Positions 56,093 to 64,000 of a stretch of DNA of 64,000 nucleotides are shown here, piece after piece. The stretch is from Pseudomonas sp. PSB18 (GTDB lineage: Bacteria > Pseudomonadota > Gammaproteobacteria > Pseudomonadales > Pseudomonadaceae). Positions within the stretch are counted from its first letter, which is position 1. Every line of letters begins with the position of its first letter. The position numbers were made by a program, and so were the translations under genes. A model generated the notes under the pieces. It searched no databases and was not told the origin of the DNA. It worked only from the letters and a program-made list of their open reading frames with translations. The stretch covers positions 372,001-436,000 of the forward strand of contig NZ_NOIN01000004.1 of assembly GCF_014596565.1 (NCBI RefSeq). Reading direction: 5' to 3'.

Positions 56093-56293
56093 TTATCCTT
56101 GCATGACATCCCACAACGCTTCCAGCTCCGCCTCGCTGAACAATCCAGCGGGGTAGCGCTCCATGATCAGCCGACGCGGATCAGGTTCTCTGATCTGACG
56201 CGTTCCATTGGACTTCAACCACTGCGCCAGGGCTTGAAGCGACTCACCATTAACGGCCAAGGGATGGCATGTGCGCTCGCTTATCATATTCAT
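56093..56293 (-). CDS. Small conserved hypothetical protein
   Basis: 66 residues from ATG 56293 (MNMISERTCHPLAVNGESLQ); an upstream ATG at 56335 is possible. Helical, with the Leu/Trp-rich start ALAQWLKSNGTRQIREPDPR and an acidic end EAELEALWDVMQG. I recognise no domain, but a clean terminator directly after its stop and normal codon use support it as a gene. It lies downstream of aguA, separated by the aguA terminator. Confidence 0.6.
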   Translation of the reverse strand: MNMISERTCHPLAVNGESLQALAQWLKSNGTRQIREPDPRRLIMERYPAGLFSEAELEALWDVMQG

Positions 56294-56436
56294 TCCAGCG
56301 CCCTCTCCTGGTTGATGAGCGGCAAATTTATCCAAGGTTTATTACAAATCAACGCAGCTCCGCTCTTCGGAACTGCCGGGATGCAGATACAAGAGCTATG
56401 CCAATGTATCCGGTACCGCCAATAAACAGGCGCAAA

Positions 56437-56473
56437 AAAGCCCGCACCCCAATCGGGCTGCGGGCTCGCTTGA
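56437..56473 (-). terminator. Terminator of aguA
   Basis: On the minus strand, the stem AGCCCGCAGCCCGATTGGGGTGCGGGCT-type hairpin is followed by TTTTTTGC. It lies ~65 bp after the aguA stop. Confidence 0.8.
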
Positions 56474-56537
56474 ATGGATCCAAAAACGCCGACGCAGAGC
56501 CGGCGCAGTCAATATCATCAAGCTGTTACATCGCCAC

Positions 56538-57644
56538 TCATTTTGTGTACGGCGCCGGTTGCTGTTGAGTAAGGCAATGGATATTTCCGCCCCCCAGTAA
56601 CAGTTCACGACCCGGAACCATGACCACTTCGTGCTGTGGAAACAGGTCCTGCAGAATCTCCCTGGCCGTGGCATCCAGCGGATCGTCGAAGCTTGGCGCG
56701 ATGATGCCGCCATTGACGATCAGGAAGTTGACGTAGGAGCCGGCCAGTCGCACGCTCGGATTGCGCTCCTGGGAACCCTCCACCGCATCCACGCCGGCGC
56801 ATTCTGCCTCGGTGGCATACAACGGCCCCGGAATCGGCATTTTGTGCACCATGAAAGAGCGCCCTTTGGCGTCGGTGCTGTTTTGCAACACATCCATCGC
56901 AGCGTGACAGCGTGCGTAATTCGGATCCTGTGGATCGTCGGTCCAGGCGAGCAACACTTCCCCTGGACGCACGTAGCAGCAGAAGTTATCCACATGGCCG
57001 TCGGTTTCGTCATTGAACAGGCCATCCGGCAGCCAGATGATCTTGTCCACCGCCAATTGGGCGCTGAGCACCGCCTCGATTTCCTCGCGGCTCAAGTGCG
57101 GGTTACGGTTGCGATTGAGCAGGCATTCCTCGGTAGTGATCACGGTGCCTTCGCCATCGACGTGGATGGAACCACCCTCGAGCACGAAACCTTCAGTGCG
57201 GTAACGCGGGCTGCGCTCGATCTCGAGGATCTTGCTGGCTACTTGCGAGTCCCGGTTCCACGGTGAGTACAGCCCGCCGTCAAAACCGCCCCAGGCGTTG
57301 AAATCCCAGTCGACACCGCGTACGTCGCCATTGTCATTGATAACGAACGTCGGGCCGGTGTCCCGGACCCAGGCGTCGTCGCTGGACATCTCCACCAGGC
57401 GGATATTCGGTACGTCGAGGCGCGCCCGGGCGTTTTCATATTGAGCCGCAGACACCGCCACGGTCACCGGTTCAAAGCGGGCGATGGCCTTGGCGACCGC
57501 GACGTGGGCAGCCTGCGCGGGCTTGCCGCCCAGGCGCCAGTTGTCCGGGCGCTCGGGCCAGATCATCCAGACCTGGGTCTGGGTTGCCCACTCGGCAGGC
57601 ATGTAAAAACCATCCGCGCGGGGAGTGCTGTGCAACGTTGTCAT
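56538..57644 (-). CDS. aguA: Agmatine deiminase
   Basis: The 368-residue enzyme converts agmatine to N-carbamoylputrescine and ammonia. The nucleophile is Cys357 in [13 protein letters not shown] near the C-terminus, with WVRDTGPTF, the His in [11 protein letters not shown] and the Asp in [13 protein letters not shown] making up the amidinotransferase-like active site. It follows aguB with a 3-bp gap. Confidence 0.97.
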   Translation of the reverse strand: MTTLHSTPRADGFYMPAEWATQTQVWMIWPERPDNWRLGGKPAQAAHVAVAKAIARFEPVTVAVSAAQYENARARLDVPNIRLVEMSSDDAWVRDTGPTFVINDNGDVRGVDWDFNAWGGFDGGLYSPWNRDSQVASKILEIERSPRYRTEGFVLEGGSIHVDGEGTVITTEECLLNRNRNPHLSREEIEAVLSAQLAVDKIIWLPDGLFNDETDGHVDNFCCYVRPGEVLLAWTDDPQDPNYARCHAAMDVLQNSTDAKGRSFMVHKMPIPGPLYATEAECAGVDAVEGSQERNPSVRLAGSYVNFLIVNGGIIAPSFDDPLDATAREILQDLFPQHEVVMVPGRELLLGGGNIHCLTQQQPAPYTK

Positions 57645-57647
57645 GAA

Positions 57648-58526
57648 TCAGGACTCCAGTGAGCCATCGAGGGTTTTGATCGCTCCGTACAGGTTCGGAC
57701 GGCGATCCCGGAAAATGCCCCAGGCACTACGAATACGCTCCAACTCATCGAGATCGAAGCTGTGTACCAATACACCTTCTTCGGTCTCGTCCAGTTCCTG
57801 GACTTTTTCACCGAACTGATTGGCGATGAACGAAGAGCCGTAGAAGGTGATGTCGTAACCGTCCTGTTCCTCATTGCCGATACGGTTACTGGCCACCAGC
57901 GGCATCACGTTGGCGCCCGCATGGCCTTGTTGCACACGCTGCCAGTGATCCCGGGACGAAATGGTCTTGTCGTGCGGCTCACTGCCGATGGCAGTCGGGT
58001 AGAACAATATTTCCGCGCCCTGCAGCGCCATGCTGCGGGCACATTCGGGAAACCACTGGTCCCAGCAGATGCCCACGCCTATCTTCGCATAACGGGTATT
58101 CCAGACCTTGAAACCGGTATCCCCAGGGTTGAAGTAATACTTCTCATGGTAGCCGGGACCGTCCGGAATGTGGCTCTTGCGGTACACACCCAGGTTCCGA
58201 CCATCGGCGTCGATGATTGCAACGCTGTTGAAACGCGCACGTCCGGCCAGCTCGAAGAAGCTGATCGGTAGCACAACCTGCAGCTCTTTCGCCAGCTTCT
58301 GGAAATGCTTGATGGCTACGTTCTCTTCAACCGTGGTGGCCAGCAGCAGGTAGTCCGGATTCGTCTTCTGGCAGAAGTACGGTGTCTCGAACAGTTCCTG
58401 GATCAGGATGATCTGGGCGCCTTTGGCTGCGGCCTCGCGAACCCGATTTTCAGCGGTCTCGATGTTGGCTTCAAGGTCCCAGGAACAGGCCATCTGGGTG
58501 GCGGCGACGGTAACGATACGGCTCAT
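57648..58526 (-). CDS. aguB: N-carbamoylputrescine amidase
   Basis: The 292-residue carbon-nitrogen hydrolase (nitrilase superfamily) splits N-carbamoylputrescine to putrescine, CO2 and ammonia. The catalytic triad is readable as Glu44 (IQELFETPY), Lys117 (YRKSHIPDG) and Cys154 (GVGICWDQWFPE). It is the first gene of aguBA. A palindrome AACTTTAAAGTT lies ~100 bp upstream. Confidence 0.97.
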   Translation of the reverse strand: MSRIVTVAATQMACSWDLEANIETAENRVREAAAKGAQIILIQELFETPYFCQKTNPDYLLLATTVEENVAIKHFQKLAKELQVVLPISFFELAGRARFNSVAIIDADGRNLGVYRKSHIPDGPGYHEKYYFNPGDTGFKVWNTRYAKIGVGICWDQWFPECARSMALQGAEILFYPTAIGSEPHDKTISSRDHWQRVQQGHAGANVMPLVASNRIGNEEQDGYDITFYGSSFIANQFGEKVQELDETEEGVLVHSFDLDELERIRSAWGIFRDRRPNLYGAIKTLDGSLES

Positions 58527-58628
58527 GAATCATCTCCGGGCGATGTGCAGCGGACGACAAAGAGGATTACAGCGGGCACGAAGCAACCATAGCTCCGGCA
58601 ACGGAGACTTTATAGCCGATAAAAATCG

Positions 58629-58640
58629 AACTTTAAAGTT
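58629..58640. promoter_or_regulatory. 12-bp perfect palindrome upstream of aguB, candidate operator
   Basis: AACTTTAAAGTT lies in the 221-bp AT-rich gap between aguB and the fusion gene, ~103 bp before the aguB start. No aguR-type regulator gene is adjacent. Confidence 0.4.
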
Positions 58641-58657
58641 GAAAAATTATTCAAGGC

Positions 58658-58705
58658 AAAAAAAATCGCGAATATCACCGATAAAAATCGGAAAATATTC
58701 GCGAT
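58658..58705 (-). terminator. Terminator of the kinase/aminotransferase fusion gene
   Basis: On the minus strand, stem ATCGCGAATAT/ATATTCGCGAT with an inner CCGATTTTTATCGG hairpin, followed by TTTTTTT. Confidence 0.9.
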
Positions 58706-58747
58706 CAATCTGGAGAAGCAAGCCTGCCGGGAAGCATCAGCCTCGGG

Positions 58748-61660
58748 TCAGAGTCCTTCGTCCAACACTTTCGCCAGCATATCGACGAAGAAATCCACAC
58801 TCTGACGGGTCGTGACCATCGGTGGCTTGATCTTGAGAATGTTCAGGTAATCACCGGTGGGTTGCATGAAGATGCCCAACTCCCGAAGACGGTTGCACAG
58901 CGTCGCGGTTTCTTCGGTCGCTGGCTCCAGGGTTTCACGGTTGCGGATCAGCTCCAGGCCCAGATAGAACCCGGAACCATGCACCGCGCCGACCAATGGG
59001 TATCGATCGATCAGGGCTTGCAGTCGTGCCTTGAAGTGACCGCCCACCACCCGGGCGTTCTCCCATAGCCCTTCTTCCTCCATGACATCCAGCACGGCAA
59101 TGCCGATCTGGCAACTGACCGGACTGCCACCGGACGACGAGAAGAAATAACCTTCGGCTTCCAACGCCTCGGCGATTTCCCGGCGGGTGATGACCGCACC
59201 CAGCGGCTGCCCATTACCCATGCCCTTGGCCATGGTAATGATATCCGGCACCACGCCCTGCTCTTCGAAGCCCCAGAAAAACTCGCCCATACGCCCGTAG
59301 CCGACCTGCACTTCGTCAGCGATGCACACGCCGCCTCGCTCGCGAACCAGATCATAGACCTGCTTCAAATAGCCAGGTGGCAACGCGATACCGCCGGCAT
59401 TGCCGTACACCGGCTCGCAGATGAAACCGGCCAGCTGGCGCTTCTGCTCGGCAATTTTCGCCAGGTTGTGCTCGACACTGCGCACGTAGTCCGGCGCGCT
59501 GTCGGGGCCACGGAATTCACCGCGATAAGTATTGGGCGCGGTCACCGGGTGCACCCAGTCCGGGCGGCTGCTCAGGGCTTTGGGGTTGTCGGCGATGGAC
59601 GTCGAGACCGCATCCGCCGCCACCGACCAGCCATGGTAGGCCTCCAACACACTGAGCATGTCCCGTCCGCCGCTGTAGGCCCAGGCCAGGCGGATCGCCA
59701 GGTCGTTGGCCTCGGTGCCGCTGTTGACCAGGAACACCCGATCCATGTTCGACGGCGCCAGTGACAATAACCGTTCGGAAAACTCGGCAATCGCCGCGTA
59801 GTGAAAGCGGGAGTTGGTATTGAGCAGCGACCACTGCCGGGCAGCCACGGCCGCCATGCGTGGGTGGCCGTGCCCCAATACCGCGACGTTATTGAGCATG
59901 TCGAGGTAGGAGCGCCCCTGCATGTCGATCAGGTGGTTGCGCCAGCCACGCTCGATGCGCGGCGGGTCGACGTAGTAATGTTTCTGGGTACGGGCGAAGC
60001 TGGCATCGCGACGGGCCAGCAACACCTTGGCGTCGACTTCCTCCTCGGCATCGCAAGCCAGCCCGAGCAATACCGCCGGTGAAGGGCACAACGCCTGCCA
60101 GGCGGGGGCTGCGGACGGGGTGCAGAACAACGGAGGGTTCAGGTGCGCGCCTCGGCATAACTGCACCCGCAACGGGCCAGCCACTTCGCCCAATACCTGT
60201 CCCTTCACCAGTGCGGCCCCGGCATGCAGCGGCGATGCCACACCCCATAACCGAATGCTCAACTGTGCACTGTCCAGTTGCAGCATGCCGTCGGCGGTCT
60301 TGTGCAATACCCCGGCAAACGGAGACTCGAGCGGCGTGCCGTGAGGTACATGCAGCTCCACATGCAGCGGGCAGGTATCGGGCTCCACAGCACTGTCCGG
60401 CCGGGTGCGCGACAGCCGGTACTGGCCGTAACGGCTGGCGGCCAATCCGTGAACGGTGGCGGCTTCGCTTAACAGACGCTGGTCGATACCCGGCTGCTCC
60501 CAGTTACCAGCCTCGAAATGCGGGCTCAGCACCCCCAGGTCGATCAGGGCGAACTCGCGGCCCACCAGGGTCGGCAACAGCGGTACAAAACCTTCACTGA
60601 CAATCGGTGGCAGATTCTGGCCAACGGCGCTCAGGATTGCCGCTTCCATCAGTTCGAACGGCACCGATTGGGCAACCCGGAAGATTTCCCATTCATGCTC
60701 CAGATTAGCGCGGCTGTAGGCGTTGTCCGGGTCGATGGAAACCTGTTGTTCGCCACTGAGCACCAGCACGGCGGCGCGCGCCACAATGAGTGGCCAGAGC
60801 GCCAGCAATTCTTCACGCTGCAACGGGTTCGTCCCGTGATAAGCCTGGACCGCCGGCAGGATGAAGAGCGGATCCCCATTGGCGTGATGCAACAACGCAG
60901 CACACGTCACTGACAGCTCGGTGATGCGCCAGGTGCGGATCAGGTCGCCGAAATCGATTACGCCTTGCAATTGCCACTGGCGCTGGGCATCGCGCTGCCA
61001 GACGACATTGTCATCGGTCAGGTCCATGTGGATGGCTTGCACCGGCAGGTGGGCCTTGAGCGGATGCAGGCGTCGTTCGGCCTGTTGCGCCACCTCGGCG
61101 ATCAGACCGCGACGTTGATCGTCCTGAATGACCGGCAGCAGATGGCCGATCAGCGCATTGGCATGGCGGGCGTCCCATTGCAGGGTGCGCTCCAGGCCCG
61201 GATGATCGAACGTGGCCAAGGCCAGATCGACTTCCGCACACAAGCGACCCAGGCCGCTCACCAGCTCCAGCCCCAGATGCTTGAGTTGGGTCAGGGGCTG
61301 GCCGTCGATGTACTCCAGCAGCCGAACGTGAACCGCCTGCCCGTCGACGTCGAGCGTCAACAGATCCTGGCCGTTACTGGCCACGATCACCCGTGGCACT
61401 TTTACCGCACCGTGGCTGGCCAGTTGCCTGAGGGCCGCATGCTGGGCCTGGAGCTCCTGGACAGCGTAGTCGCCATGGCAAATTTTCAACACAAACCGCC
61501 CGCGCTCGCTGTCGACGCGGTAATTGAGATCCTGCTGGCTGCCAAGGGGTCGCAGGTCACCGCTGAGTCCATAGTTCAAGCGCAGCAGCACCAACGCCTG
61601 CTCGGCGCTGATCTGTGGGCTTGGCAAACTGGCACGGTGAACCAACGTAGCGAGCGGCAT
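58748..61660 (-). CDS. Three-domain fusion: APH-type kinase, M23-like middle domain, class III aminotransferase/phospho-lyase
   Basis: 970 residues from ATG 61660; an ATG at 61693 adds eleven residues. Domain 1 (~20-345) is an aminoglycoside/choline-kinase fold with catalytic H211-x-D213 and N218 (HMDLTDDNVVW) and DFGD at 236-239. Domain 2 (~385-515) resembles an M23/duplicated-hybrid motif (HGTPLESPFAGVLH, VKGQVLGEVAG) without clear zinc ligands. Domain 3 (~560-970) is a class III PLP enzyme with Lys812 (TMAKGMGNGQPLG) and the DEVQVGYGR motif. Class III relatives of the AGXT2L group eliminate phosphate from phospho-amino-alcohols, and the matching kinases are APH-like, so one polypeptide may phosphorylate then eliminate. 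Substrate unknown. Divergent from rfbB, upstream of aguBA. Confidence 0.88.
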   Translation of the reverse strand: MPLATLVHRASLPSPQISAEQALVLLRLNYGLSGDLRPLGSQQDLNYRVDSERGRFVLKICHGDYAVQELQAQHAALRQLASHGAVKVPRVIVASNGQDLLTLDVDGQAVHVRLLEYIDGQPLTQLKHLGLELVSGLGRLCAEVDLALATFDHPGLERTLQWDARHANALIGHLLPVIQDDQRRGLIAEVAQQAERRLHPLKAHLPVQAIHMDLTDDNVVWQRDAQRQWQLQGVIDFGDLIRTWRITELSVTCAALLHHANGDPLFILPAVQAYHGTNPLQREELLALWPLIVARAAVLVLSGEQQVSIDPDNAYSRANLEHEWEIFRVAQSVPFELMEAAILSAVGQNLPPIVSEGFVPLLPTLVGREFALIDLGVLSPHFEAGNWEQPGIDQRLLSEAATVHGLAASRYGQYRLSRTRPDSAVEPDTCPLHVELHVPHGTPLESPFAGVLHKTADGMLQLDSAQLSIRLWGVASPLHAGAALVKGQVLGEVAGPLRVQLCRGAHLNPPLFCTPSAAPAWQALCPSPAVLLGLACDAEEEVDAKVLLARRDASFARTQKHYYVDPPRIERGWRNHLIDMQGRSYLDMLNNVAVLGHGHPRMAAVAARQWSLLNTNSRFHYAAIAEFSERLLSLAPSNMDRVFLVNSGTEANDLAIRLAWAYSGGRDMLSVLEAYHGWSVAADAVSTSIADNPKALSSRPDWVHPVTAPNTYRGEFRGPDSAPDYVRSVEHNLAKIAEQKRQLAGFICEPVYGNAGGIALPPGYLKQVYDLVRERGGVCIADEVQVGYGRMGEFFWGFEEQGVVPDIITMAKGMGNGQPLGAVITRREIAEALEAEGYFFSSSGGSPVSCQIGIAVLDVMEEEGLWENARVVGGHFKARLQALIDRYPLVGAVHGSGFYLGLELIRNRETLEPATEETATLCNRLRELGIFMQPTGDYLNILKIKPPMVTTRQSVDFFVDMLAKVLDEGL

Positions 61661-61905
61661 ACAACGACCCCTGATGTGGTTTTTATTGAACACCTATCAC
61701 GCCATTGAGTTGGAGAATAAGCAACCCCTCTTTGTTGGAAGAGCGGGCGTCCGCAGGTCTTCTTGCCTACCTTTGGCAAGTTCCATTACAGGGGCGACCT
61801 CCAGATTCGGGGACACCGCCCGAAATATCCCACTTGCACCGTCATCCGCATGTCGACAAGCTATGCTCCATATTTTGTCGTTTCATGGAAAAAAGGCTTA
61901 ACCGG

Positions 61906-62988
61906 ATGCGCATTCTCATCACTGGCGGTGCCGGTTTCATCGGCTCGGCCCTCGTAAGGCATTTGATCCTTGATACCGAACACCAGATCCTGAACCTCGA
62001 TAAACTGACGTACGCTGGCAATCTCGAATCGCTGAGCAGCGTCGATCACAACAGTCGTTATGAGTTCGTACAGGCCGATATCGTCGATCAAGCCACAGTC
62101 AGTGCAGTGCTGGCGCGGTTCAAGCCCGATGCAGTCATGCATCTGGCAGCGGAGTCCCATGTGGACCGTTCCATTGATGGCCCGGCGGACTTCATCCAGA
62201 CCAATATCGTGGGCACCTACAGCCTTCTGGAAGCTACCCGTGCCTACTGGCAGACCCTGCCTGAACCGCAGAAACAGGCGTTTCGTTTCCACCATATCTC
62301 CACCGACGAAGTGTACGGCGACCTGCACGGCGTAGATGACCTGTTCACCGAAACCACCCCGTATGCACCCAGCTCCCCTTATTCCGCCAGCAAGGCGGCG
62401 TCCGACCATCTGGTCCGTGCCTGGCAGCGTACCTACGGCTTGCCCGTGCTGCTGACCAACTGCTCCAACAACTACGGGCCGTTCCACTTCCCTGAAAAGC
62501 TGATTCCGCTGGTGATCCTCAACGCCTTGGCCGGCAAGCCATTGCCGGTCTACGGCGACGGGCAACAGGTGCGGGATTGGCTGTATGTCGAAGATCATGC
62601 CCGGGCACTGCTGAAAGTCGTCACCGAAGGCGTGGTCGGCGAGACCTACAATATTGGCGGCCACAACGAACAAAAGAACATCGACGTCGTGCGCAGCATC
62701 TGCGCGTTGCTCGAAGAGCTGGCGCCGAGCAAGCCCGACGGGATCGAGCACTATGTCGACCTGATCACCTTCGTCAGGGACCGCCCCGGCCACGACCTGC
62801 GCTATGCCATCGATGCAGGCAAGATCGAACGGGAACTGGGCTGGACGCCCAGGGAAACCTTCGACACGGGCCTGCGCAAAACCGTGCAGTGGTACCTTGA
62901 GAACCTGCAATGGTGCCGTCGTGTCCAGGACGGCAGCTATCAGGGCGAGCGCCTCGGCTCGCTCGACGAAAAGGAATCCATCGCATGA
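61906..62988 (+). CDS. rfbB: dTDP-glucose 4,6-dehydratase
   Basis: The 360-residue SDR enzyme has an NAD-binding GGAGFIG motif at 7-13, catalytic STDEVYGDL with Asp-Glu, and YSASKAA with the Tyr-Lys pair. The start is ATG 61906 with AAGG nine bases before it; ATG 61885 (six extra residues) is a weaker alternative. It makes dTDP-4-keto-6-deoxyglucose, the second step to dTDP-rhamnose. Its stop overlaps the rfbA start (ATGATG). Confidence 0.97.
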   Translation: MRILITGGAGFIGSALVRHLILDTEHQILNLDKLTYAGNLESLSSVDHNSRYEFVQADIVDQATVSAVLARFKPDAVMHLAAESHVDRSIDGPADFIQTNIVGTYSLLEATRAYWQTLPEPQKQAFRFHHISTDEVYGDLHGVDDLFTETTPYAPSSPYSASKAASDHLVRAWQRTYGLPVLLTNCSNNYGPFHFPEKLIPLVILNALAGKPLPVYGDGQQVRDWLYVEDHARALLKVVTEGVVGETYNIGGHNEQKNIDVVRSICALLEELAPSKPDGIEHYVDLITFVRDRPGHDLRYAIDAGKIERELGWTPRETFDTGLRKTVQWYLENLQWCRRVQDGSYQGERLGSLDEKESIA

Positions 62989-63860
62989 TGAAGGGCATTG
63001 TTCTGGCAGGTGGTTCCGGCACACGCCTGCACCCGATTACCCTCGGGGTTTCCAAGCAACTCTTGCCGGTTTACGACAAACCGATGATCTACTACCCGAT
63101 CTCGGTACTGATGCTTGCGGGTATCAAGGACATCCTGGTGATCTCCACCCCGCAGGATCTGCCGCAATACCGCAACCTGCTGGGCAATGGCAGCCAATTC
63201 GGTGTGCAGATCAGCTACGCCGAACAGCCGTCACCCGATGGCCTGGCCCAGGCGTTTCTGATCGGCGAACAATTCATTGGCAGCGATCCAGTGTGCCTGA
63301 TCCTGGGCGATAACATTTTCCACGGACAGCATTTCGGCGAACAACTGCAGACCGCAGTCAATCGGCAGCAGGGTGCGACCGTATTCGGCTATTGGGTCAA
63401 GGATCCGGAGCGTTTTGGCGTGATCGACTTCGACGCTGAAGGTCATGCCCTTTCCATTGAAGAAAAACCCGCCGAGCCCAAGTCCAGCTATGCGGTCACC
63501 GGCTTGTATTTCTACGATAACGACGTGATCCAGATCGCCAAGTCGATCAAACCCTCCAAACGCGGCGAACTGGAGATCACCGACGTCAACAACGTCTATC
63601 TGCAACGCGGCGACCTGCATGTCGAGCGATTCGGTCGTGGTTTCGCCTGGTTGGACACCGGCACTCACGACAGCCTGCTGGAAGCCTCGCAATACGTGCA
63701 GACCATCGAACATCGCCAAGGCCTGAAAGTAGCGTGCCTGGAAGAAATCGCCTACCAACAGGGCTGGGTCAGCCGCGAGCACATACTTGAGCGTGCCGAG
63801 TACTTCGGCAAGACCGGCTACGGCCAGTACTTGTTCAAGATCGCCGGAGAAACACGTTGA
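62985..63860 (+). CDS. rfbA: Glucose-1-phosphate thymidylyltransferase
   Basis: 291 residues from ATG 62985 ([15 protein letters not shown]; the next codon, 62988, is an alternative start). The nucleotidyltransferase signature GGSGTRLHP and [15 protein letters not shown] are present, with the metal/uridine-site blocks [10 protein letters not shown] and EEKPAEPKS. It makes dTDP-glucose for rhamnose synthesis. It is coupled to rfbB upstream and to rfbC downstream by overlaps. Confidence 0.97.
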   Translation: MMKGIVLAGGSGTRLHPITLGVSKQLLPVYDKPMIYYPISVLMLAGIKDILVISTPQDLPQYRNLLGNGSQFGVQISYAEQPSPDGLAQAFLIGEQFIGSDPVCLILGDNIFHGQHFGEQLQTAVNRQQGATVFGYWVKDPERFGVIDFDAEGHALSIEEKPAEPKSSYAVTGLYFYDNDVIQIAKSIKPSKRGELEITDVNNVYLQRGDLHVERFGRGFAWLDTGTHDSLLEASQYVQTIEHRQGLKVACLEEIAYQQGWVSREHILERAEYFGKTGYGQYLFKIAGETR

Positions 63861-64000
63861 ACGTCATCGCCACCCGATTGCCGGAAGTCCTGATCATCGA
63901 GCCGAAAGTCTTCGGCGACGACCGCGGCTTTTTCTACGAAAGTTTCAATGCCCGGGCATTCGCAGAAGCCACTGGCTGTGACCTGCAGTTCGTCCAGGAC
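63857..64000 (+). CDS. rfbC: dTDP-4-dehydrorhamnose 3,5-epimerase (partial, 3' end off the window)
   Basis: 48 codons are visible from a TTG start at 63857 that overlaps the rfbA stop (TTGA). The N-terminus [20 protein letters not shown] followed by [13 protein letters not shown] is the typical start of RmlC/RfbC. The gene runs off the window at base 64000. The order rfbB-rfbA-rfbC with overlaps indicates one operon for dTDP-L-rhamnose. Confidence 0.93.
   Translation, partial: MNVIATRLPEVLIIEPKVFGDDRGFFYESFNARAFAEATGCDLQFVQD

Overview
The window is a piece of a Pseudomonas chromosome, most likely from the P. fluorescens group. Base composition is high-GC, and gene order from typA to the rml genes follows the conserved Pseudomonas layout typA-thiI-glnA-ntrBC-trmL-secB-grxC-gpmI-envC-ctpA-his-mutY-yggX-tRNA-Phe-amino-acid ABC transporter. 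At least eight copies of the REP doublet typical of fluorescent pseudomonads (core GTGGGAGCGAGCNTGCTCGCGA) lie between genes. Assignments rest on my reading of motifs and gene order; no database search was possible.

Layout. 1-9.8 kb: a partial DUF2339 membrane protein, glycogen phosphorylase, a YkgJ cysteine-cluster protein, the ribosomal GTPase typA and tRNA-thiolation gene thiI. 10-16.8 kb: the nitrogen-control region. glnA has a sigma54 promoter, ntrBC has a perfect NtrC palindrome plus a sigma54 promoter, and downstream of ntrC another NtrC site and sigma54 promoter drive a three-module RNA that I take to be the nitrogen-regulated sRNA NrsZ. Between glnA and ntrB lie a secreted chorismate mutase and two DUF4124 proteins. 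16.8-24.4 kb: trmL, secB-grxC-rhodanese, gpmI and the envelope genes envC-ctpA-yibQ. 24.4-30.2 kb: a solute-binding protein, hisF-hisA-DUF2164-hisH-hisB and an OFA-type MFS transporter. 30.5-34.7 kb: PanZ-like acetyltransferase, AsmA, mutY-yggX and tRNA-Phe.

34.9-39.3 kb is accessory: a BASS/ACR3-type transporter, a small cupin, and two related NKQQKR-starting proteins that flank a YhcG (DUF1016) PD-(D/E)XK nuclease. 39.7-43.9 kb is a complete polar amino-acid ABC importer with a methyltransferase. After tRNA-Thr (44.3 kb) a second variable region runs to about 53.4 kb: alpha/beta hydrolase, chemoreceptor, a P-loop ATPase, a RES/Xre toxin-antitoxin pair, a LysR regulator, and a compact four-gene operon of 2-oxoglutarate/Fe dioxygenase, GNAT acetyltransferase and the AzlC/AzlD exporter. 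53.6-64 kb: OprD porin, DsbA-family oxidoreductase, agmatine-to-putrescine genes aguB-aguA, a three-domain kinase/M23-like/aminotransferase fusion, and the start of the dTDP-rhamnose operon rfbBA(C).

Most interesting signals: the dioxygenase-acetyltransferase-exporter operon (a candidate hydroxylate-acetylate-export route for an aliphatic amino acid), the kinase-aminotransferase fusion (a candidate one-polypeptide phosphorylate-then-eliminate enzyme), the NrsZ locus with all its control elements readable, the nuclease between paralogous small genes, and a 119-bp composite REP element present twice in opposite orientation. No rRNA, CRISPR array, insertion sequence or integrase was seen.
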